Origin: Uranotaenia lowii | Lineage: Eukaryota; Arthropoda; Insecta; Diptera; Culicidae | Length of the DNA stretch: 64,000 nt | Direction: 5' to 3' | Assembly: GCF_029784155.1 (NCBI RefSeq) | Contig: NW_026598511.1 | Span: forward strand, 61,001 to 125,000 | Shown: in pieces, positions 59,301 to 64,000 of the stretch | Position numbering within the stretch: the stretch's first letter is position 1 | Layout of the letters: each line of letters begins with the position of its first letter | Notes under the pieces: generated by a model | Database searches by the model: none | Seen by the model: only the letters and a program-made list of their open reading frames with translations | What the model was told of the DNA's origin: nothing | Made by a program: the position numbers and the translations under genes

Positions 59301-61305
59301 CAAGAAAACCTCAGATCATAGTATCATCAATATTATCAGTTCACCTCCCAGCAAAAGTTCCGCACATTCCAGTCCTTATCAACCGCCGAGACCTCAATCG
59401 CAGCCCCATAACCGCGGTTTCGATGAAGATCTCATCCAAACACACGTAATCAACCTCGATAAAGGAGATCCTCCCGGCCATCACTCCTCATCTGGTAACC
59501 TAACCAATATGCCTAAGGATCTTCGAATAAGCTCACCGGCTCTCTCGTCAGCTTCCTCTGCTTCGTCTTCGCGCAGGCCATCATGCTACATGGATCAACC
59601 ACCGATGGCTCACACAACTCCGAGCACCTCTACTATTCATGGGAATAGTCCTAGTCAGCGAAAGGATCGGCGTAGTTTAGACGACGACAGTGACAGCAGT
59701 ATAGAAATCGTCGGAGAGTACAACGTGTGGGATGGCAAAAAAGTAGATCCACTCAATTTAGCTCTTCCAACCATCAACAAGGATAAGTACAAAAAAATCA
59801 ATAGCATAACAAAGGGGAGCAACAAAGGATCAATGGCAAGCAATATCACTCCGGTAGCATTTAATCAGAACAATAATCTAGACAAGGCGGCAAAGTACGC
59901 GAAAGCTTCGGGATCAGTTTCGGCCCCGGTCGGTGGATTCGCGCTGCCAACCATGGCGATGAATCTGATGCCGAATATGAAAACATCCAATTCAGGCCCT
60001 AGCTCATTACCTCGAATGCAATCGGCTCCCGGTGAATTGGATGTGATGCGCATAATGAAGGAACTTCAGGAGCTCCAGGTATTTTTTTTCTCAATACTGT
60101 TTTTGCTTTATCGAGTATACTAAATGAAAATATTTCTGATAAATACAATCAAATTCCTGAACAGGCCGTTCAAATAAGCACGGTAACCAAAACTGGAAGT
60201 TCTAATGATGGACACAAAGCTACGCACAGCTCGGCTCCATCCAAAAATCAACCTCACCCTACGAATGCTAATCAACATCAGCAACAGTCTCACCATAGTA
60301 AGTAGTGACAAATCCGTTTGTTGAATTTAATTGTATAACCATTTCGGTTAAACACTATATGATCCACTTTTATATGTGCTACCATCGTTGTTTGTGTTCT
60401 AGCAGTTCAAATCTCACAGCTGGCACAGTTTCTCCCAAGGTCATAGAACATACAGGTAGCATCAAATCGTGACAGCTGCATACCGATGAACAACACTGCC
60501 ACCAACAACGTAACCACCAAAACAAAACAATCAATCCCGGCGGCATTGCCGGTTGATTTAAGTCGGGTAGAGTCAATCATTATTTAACATATTGCTATTT
60601 GGATGTTACTCTACTGCAGTTATTTGTATGTGGCCTTTTTAACGAATAAATAAGATCGCTTTACGTTAATGTTTTTACCTGCTGTAATGTTTTTCCTGTA
60701 GAAATTCAATTTTACGCATCTATTTTATTTATCGATCGTTCTATTGGAACATTCATTAATCGAACAACACTTACATTGAAAAAAAGTAAGGTGATAGACT
60801 TTGAACGACTAAGCGAAATTTAGATTTTTTGTTTTTGTCCAACTTTTTGAGAATTTTCAAAATGGTTTACTTAGAGGATATTTGAAGATTTTATACCAAA
60901 ACCAAAATTAATTTTGTCGAGTTCCCAAACAAATATTTATTGCTTGTTAAAGAAAAAGAAAATAAAATTTAATATAAAATGCAGTTTTGGAAATGGATGT
61001 AGGTATCTATTCTCGTTATTTTTAAAGGTTTTATTTTAGACACTTTACCAGCAATACGTCATAAGTGTTTTTATTATTTTTGTTTTTACAAGTTTCATAA
61101 ATTAATATCTATCTCATCATGTTTCTAAATCAATGTTAAATCATTAATATTACCCTAAATTTGCACCAATTTAACTTCTCTATATCCGATCATTTCTGTA
61201 TTGCCAGGTTCATCGTCCGGGTTGATCGACTGCGACAGCTTTGAATCCGACTATCTGTTTGCAAATTATACCTACGATACTGCACGGAAACGAAGCTCGC
61301 ACTAG
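50394..61305 (+). CDS. yem: Ubinuclein/yemanuclein, HIRA-complex H3.3 chaperone subunit
   Basis: A member of the Hpc2/ubinuclein family that acts with HIRA in replication-independent deposition of histone H3.3. Exons: 50394-50681, 57520-60078, 60165-60297 and 61208-61305, joined in phases 0, 0 and 1 to give 1,025 aa. The Hpc2-related domain lies around residues 105-190, with the signature YGYDEDDSFIDNTEAYDE and GGFYINSG. Acidic Ser/Asp-rich and Lys-rich segments follow. The ubinuclein middle domain (FPWNDQIRNLLFDIATIRKQ, then LWPSGW) is at about 541-610, and the C-terminus is Ser/Pro-rich. The open frame past 60078 (stop at 60123) is intron read-through. Intron 1 is 6.8 kb and holds three transposon insertions, yet the coding exons are intact. 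Confidence 0.93.
50766..51179. mobile_element. Long-TIR MITE (Mutator-like)
   Basis: 414 bp with a perfect 67-bp inverted repeat starting ATAGACACTATAATTTCATA, extending to about 82 bp with one indel. It is flanked by direct repeats AGGTTTTATT (50756-50765 and 51180-51189). Long TIRs with a 9-10-bp target duplication suggest a Mutator-like mover. There is no ORF. It is in ubinuclein intron 1. Confidence 0.85.
51420..57330 (-). mobile_element. RTE-like non-LTR retrotransposon, degenerate and split
   Basis: The minus-strand LINE has endonuclease remnants at 56715-56059 (DIQIHLGYFNATIG, SNYHLVLGEIRLR), a reverse transcriptase at 52284-51979 (FVDFEKAFDRLNHE, AGVRQGCILSPLLF) and a C-terminal HTLRRNEYEICREAL-type segment near 51560. 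The two halves (51420-52438 and 55752-57330) are separated by the 3.3-kb element at 52439-55745 and read continuously once it is removed. Many stops and frameshifts make it inactive. It sits antisense in ubinuclein intron 1. The clade is judged from motif style only, and the outer boundaries are approximate. Confidence 0.75.
52439..55745. mobile_element. 3.3-kb non-autonomous DNA transposon, CAGGGTGGCCAC ends
   Basis: The ends CAGGGTGGCCAC and GTGGCCACCCTG are perfect 12-bp inverted repeats, each followed inward by arrays of CCCGGTTTT or its complement. The flanking CACTTT at 52433-52438 and 55746-55751 is a 6-bp target duplication. The 3.2-kb interior is AT-rich with no credible ORF. It inserted into the RTE-like LINE. 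A 6-bp duplication is unusual among common superfamilies; the class was not assigned. Confidence 0.85.
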
Positions 61306-62391
61306 CAACCAAATTCGAACATTAGCATATGAAAAATAATGATAAACTTTATTGGGAATGCCACGGATAAAATCCTAAAAATGTCCTTAGTTCCACAACA
61401 AGACTGTGGTGCACTCAAAGCTGCCAACGTTTGTGTTTAAGATGCGCTCCTGATCCTATCTAGTTCTACAGTTATTTTATATGATTTCTGTTTTGTTATG
61501 TTTGTCTGAAAGGTAAAACCGCTTTTTTAAGTTGAAATTATTTATGGTCTGGTAGCATTATTTCTGCACTGCTTGATGTTGTTTTAATTTGCACAAAAAA
61601 CTGCTTTGAAAGAAATTTTTCAATCTAATCTTTTTTCCTGGCCTTAAATTTAAATAATCCAAAATCTCTTCCTGTGTCAGGGCTTCATTTTAATATTTAT
61701 TTCCCTTATTTTTCAGAAATCGCGAATCCGATTCCCAATGGAAATTTCGGTGAAAGTAAGCCGAACTCGGCATCCAAAATAAAATTGATAAATCCGGCAG
61801 CGGTGAGGATGAAAAATGTGAATCCAAATTGAACACAAGCAGTCAAATGAGCTGGTCCACGTTTCACATACCCAAAACACAAATGTACATCCAAGATGTT
61901 GTTCGATAATTTATTGTTGTTTGTAGGTAGTTTAAGCATCCTTTGTAGGACAACTGTGTCTATTGGCTGGTAGGTTGAACTGTGCCAGATTTGTCGAAAC
62001 AAATCAACCGTTGTAACAACCAATGAATACATTTGAGTGATTGATTTTCTTAACTTTATCAAAACGAAAGCTATTTGGAAAGTTTGGTTGGAATTTCAAA
62101 TTTAATTTATAGGAAAAAAGTTAAACGGTTAAATATTCTTTTTTCATATAAATGACGAGTCGGAGGTAAAATTAACATTCAATAAAGCAAAAAAAAAAAC
62201 TGTCGATTTGAAGTGGATAATATAACTTTACGTGTTTATACGTGGATGGATAGGATGATTAGACATAAATTGGAAATTCTTAAAAATAAACTTATGGTAT
62301 AAATAAAAAATTATAATTTTTAAAATTTTGTTAGTGTTAGTTTAATATCACTTACCTTGTGTTGACTCCACCCACTGTTGTCGAGCTTAGC
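61306..62391. other. Ubinuclein 3' UTR and intergenic DNA
   Basis: AT-rich DNA following the ubinuclein stop. The minus-strand open frame near 61706-62062 shows no recognisable family and is not called. No element ends were seen. Confidence 0.45.
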
Positions 62392-62402
62392 ATGATGTAT
62401 GG
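62392..62402. repeat. Target-site duplication, left copy
   Basis: ATGATGTATGG, repeated exactly at 63816-63826 after the poly(A) tail of the gag-only element. Confidence 0.9.
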
Positions 62403-63815
62403 TCAGTTTCCTCTCAGCCTTGATCGAGTTCGGTTGATTTTTCTTCTCTCGTGACAAAGGGCAAGTGTAGAATTTTGGTGCGGTAAATCGACAAGTGCGT
62501 GGCCATGAGCCCGTCTCCCGGCGATCATCCAGACAGGAAGCTTCCTGTTTGGATGGACCGAAATAACCTGTCCGGTCGCTTACATTATCTGTTCCTTCGA
62601 GGAGCAGGTGGTCAAAGTCTTCCCAAGAACCCTTTTACAATCGGCAAGTCAATAGAAAAACATGTCGGTAAAATTGAAAGTGGATACTATGATAGCAAGA
62701 ATCAGTGGTATGTGTTGAAAGTGCGGAACAAAGAACAAGTTAAAAATCTCGAACTATTAAAAAGTTTAATCGATGGAACAAAAATAGAAATCGGTCGCCA
62801 TCCGAATTTAAACACTCGAAAGTTTGTGGTTCAATGTCATGAGGTCGGTGAAATGACGAACGAAGAGCTACTCGCAGAACTTATACCCCAAAAGATTATA
62901 AAAGTGCAGCGGATCACCAAAAAAACATCAAACGGAATCGTTGGAACGTCTACTTTTATTTTAACCGTTAACAGCACCGTGATACCCGAGTTTATAGACT
63001 TCGGTCTTTTAAGATTGAGAACCCGAGTTTATTATCCACTACCCCTGCTTTGTCGAAAATGTCTGGAATATGGTCATCCGAAGACCAAATGCACGAACCA
63101 AATAGCTTGCATCAAATGCTCCGGAAAACACGAAAGTACAACGTGTCGCAATGACCCGTTTTGCTTGAACTGCCAAGAAAACCACAGTCCAGTTGATCGA
63201 AGCTGCAAAATCTGGAAAAACGAAGCCGCTTCACTTAAACTCGCCATCGACCTGAATATCTCCCTAACCGAAGCTAGGAAAAATCTAACATCCACCACTA
63301 GCATTTACAACACCAGCTACGCTAGCGTAGCCAAATTGCAACCGCACACACCTCATAGTCATCAAAAACCGAAGTCTTCAAGCACCAACCCGAGCGAAGT
63401 ACAACAGCAGCAGCATCAACCTAACCCGAACACCAAACGAAGCTACCAAAAACCGAATTTATCAGCACCGACCGAAAAACCTAGCACAAATGTGCAAACG
63501 GACTCACCACCTAAAAAACGAAATGATCCTCAACCTATAAGCTGCTCATCCTCCAATCCAGAAATGGAAGTTAACAGTGATCAGAGCAAAAATAATGAAA
63601 CCCCCATCTTTACTTATGCGCTCCAGTGTCCTACAGCCACGGTCTCGCATAATAGAAAGTTCCAAAATAAACCTATCCCCTTCCCCTTCCCCATTCCTAA
63701 AAAACCCAACATTAGATTTAAAAAATAGACTATTTTGTATATTGACCATCGGCCAGAAGAACTTTGAATTAAGTAATAGGCCTAATAAAACCTTTGTTGA
63801 ATAAAAAAAAAAAAA
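62403..63815 (+). mobile_element. Gag-only (half-LINE) Jockey-type non-LTR element
   Basis: 1,413 bp with a perfect 11-bp target duplication on both sides. It starts with TCAGTTTC, the initiator sequence typical of full-length Jockey-group internal promoters, has about 100 bp of leader, one intact ORF1, about 80 bp of 3' UTR with two AATAAA-like signals, and a poly(A) tail. No endonuclease or reverse transcriptase is present, so it must have been mobilised by another element's ORF2. It is not simply 5'-truncated; the missing part is internal or was never present. Confidence 0.88.
62505..63728 (+). CDS. ORF1 (Gag-like) protein of the gag-only non-LTR element
   Basis: A 407-aa nucleic-acid-binding protein from the ATG at 62505; a GTG six bases upstream is in frame. 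Three C-terminal zinc knuckles begin near residue 183: CRKCLEYGHPKTKC (CX2CX4HX4C), CIKCSGKHESTTC (CX2CX3HX4C) and CLNCQENHSPVDRSC (CX2CX3HX6C). This is the knuckle set of insect Jockey/HeT-A-type Gag. The preceding 100-180 region corresponds to the conserved Gag homology region. The tail is Gln/Pro/Ser/Asn-rich and low in complexity. The frame is unbroken, which fits a young insertion. It probably binds element RNA and packages it. Confidence 0.85.
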   Translation: MSPSPGDHPDRKLPVWMDRNNLSGRLHYLFLRGAGGQSLPKNPFTIGKSIEKHVGKIESGYYDSKNQWYVLKVRNKEQVKNLELLKSLIDGTKIEIGRHPNLNTRKFVVQCHEVGEMTNEELLAELIPQKIIKVQRITKKTSNGIVGTSTFILTVNSTVIPEFIDFGLLRLRTRVYYPLPLLCRKCLEYGHPKTKCTNQIACIKCSGKHESTTCRNDPFCLNCQENHSPVDRSCKIWKNEAASLKLAIDLNISLTEARKNLTSTTSIYNTSYASVAKLQPHTPHSHQKPKSSSTNPSEVQQQQHQPNPNTKRSYQKPNLSAPTEKPSTNVQTDSPPKKRNDPQPISCSSSNPEMEVNSDQSKNNETPIFTYALQCPTATVSHNRKFQNKPIPFPFPIPKKPNIRFKK

Positions 63816-63826
63816 ATGATGTATGG
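63816..63826. repeat. Target-site duplication, right copy
   Basis: ATGATGTATGG, exact match of 62392-62402. Confidence 0.9.
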
Positions 63827-64000
63827 ACCCCTTAATTTAACAAAGTCCCATCTACCTGTGCTCACTTTTGCCCAAACGTTAAAAGCCCATGGTCGAGAAC
63901 ACAATAAAATCACATGACACTTGGTATCGTGACGTGACTCCAACACTCGGAAGGCAGCAACTGGTAGAGATATTTTGTTTTGCAGTTTTGTAACGTTATC

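Noticed and set aside
57535..60123. Single-exon 862-aa gene
   Set aside because: It starts at a GTG and is the second exon of ubinuclein; the last codons after 60078 are intron read-through.
61706..62062. 118-codon minus-strand ORF downstream of ubinuclein
   Set aside because: No recognised domain, and the AT-rich context gives open frames by chance.
1..64000. tRNA or rRNA genes
   Set aside because: I saw no cloverleaf with A and B box sequences and no rRNA similarity, though a covariance search was not possible.

Overview
The window is nuclear DNA of an insect, most likely a mosquito (Culicidae) or a close dipteran relative. The basis is GT-AG introns and AATAAA signals, three ZAD (zinc-finger-associated domain) C2H2 genes of the arthropod type, insect-type Jockey/CR1-like and RTE-like non-LTR retrotransposons, a Ty3/gypsy LTR retrotransposon, and many AT-rich inverted-repeat elements. 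The species cannot be named from sequence alone. Exon structures below were read by eye from splice sites and phase.

1-30.5 kb holds a zinc-finger gene cluster with one house-keeping gene. ZAD gene 1 (538-4407, +) is followed by the SNW1/SKIP/Bx42 spliceosome-transcription factor (5101-6822, -), ZAD gene 2 (8373-12220, +) and a giant ZAD gene 3 (12483-30273, -). I assembled gene 3 from five exons in matching phase. All three ZAD genes begin with a tiny first coding exon of 17-26 nt that ends in phase 2 just before the ZAD Cys pair. Gene 3's introns hold three 5'-truncated copies of one LINE family, a PIF-like MITE and two adjacent inverted-repeat elements.

30.5-46.7 kb is transposon-rich. 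A Ty3/gypsy element (34032-44829) has 1,621-bp LTRs that appear to differ at one base, a TAAC target duplication, gag and pol. Around it and in gene 3's intron are elements that each carry an array of their own short motif near the ends. Two of these, and one region with less certain ends, enclose an apparent spliced micro-ORF (39, 50 and 70 aa). These are the most unusual features here.

46.9-61.3 kb holds three conserved nuclear genes: BUD31 (46924-47682, +), an RRM/RGG protein (48652-49681, -) and, divergent from the latter, ubinuclein/yemanuclein (50394-61305, +). Ubinuclein's 6.8-kb first intron contains a long-TIR MITE and an RTE-like LINE that is itself split by a 3.3-kb CAGGGTGGCCAC-ended element. 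BUD31 and SNW1 are both spliceosomal, and ubinuclein is an H3.3 chaperone subunit; their proximity need not be functional.

62.4-63.8 kb holds a young gag-only non-LTR element: an initiator-like 5' end, one intact ORF1, a poly(A) tail and an 11-bp target duplication, but no reverse transcriptase.
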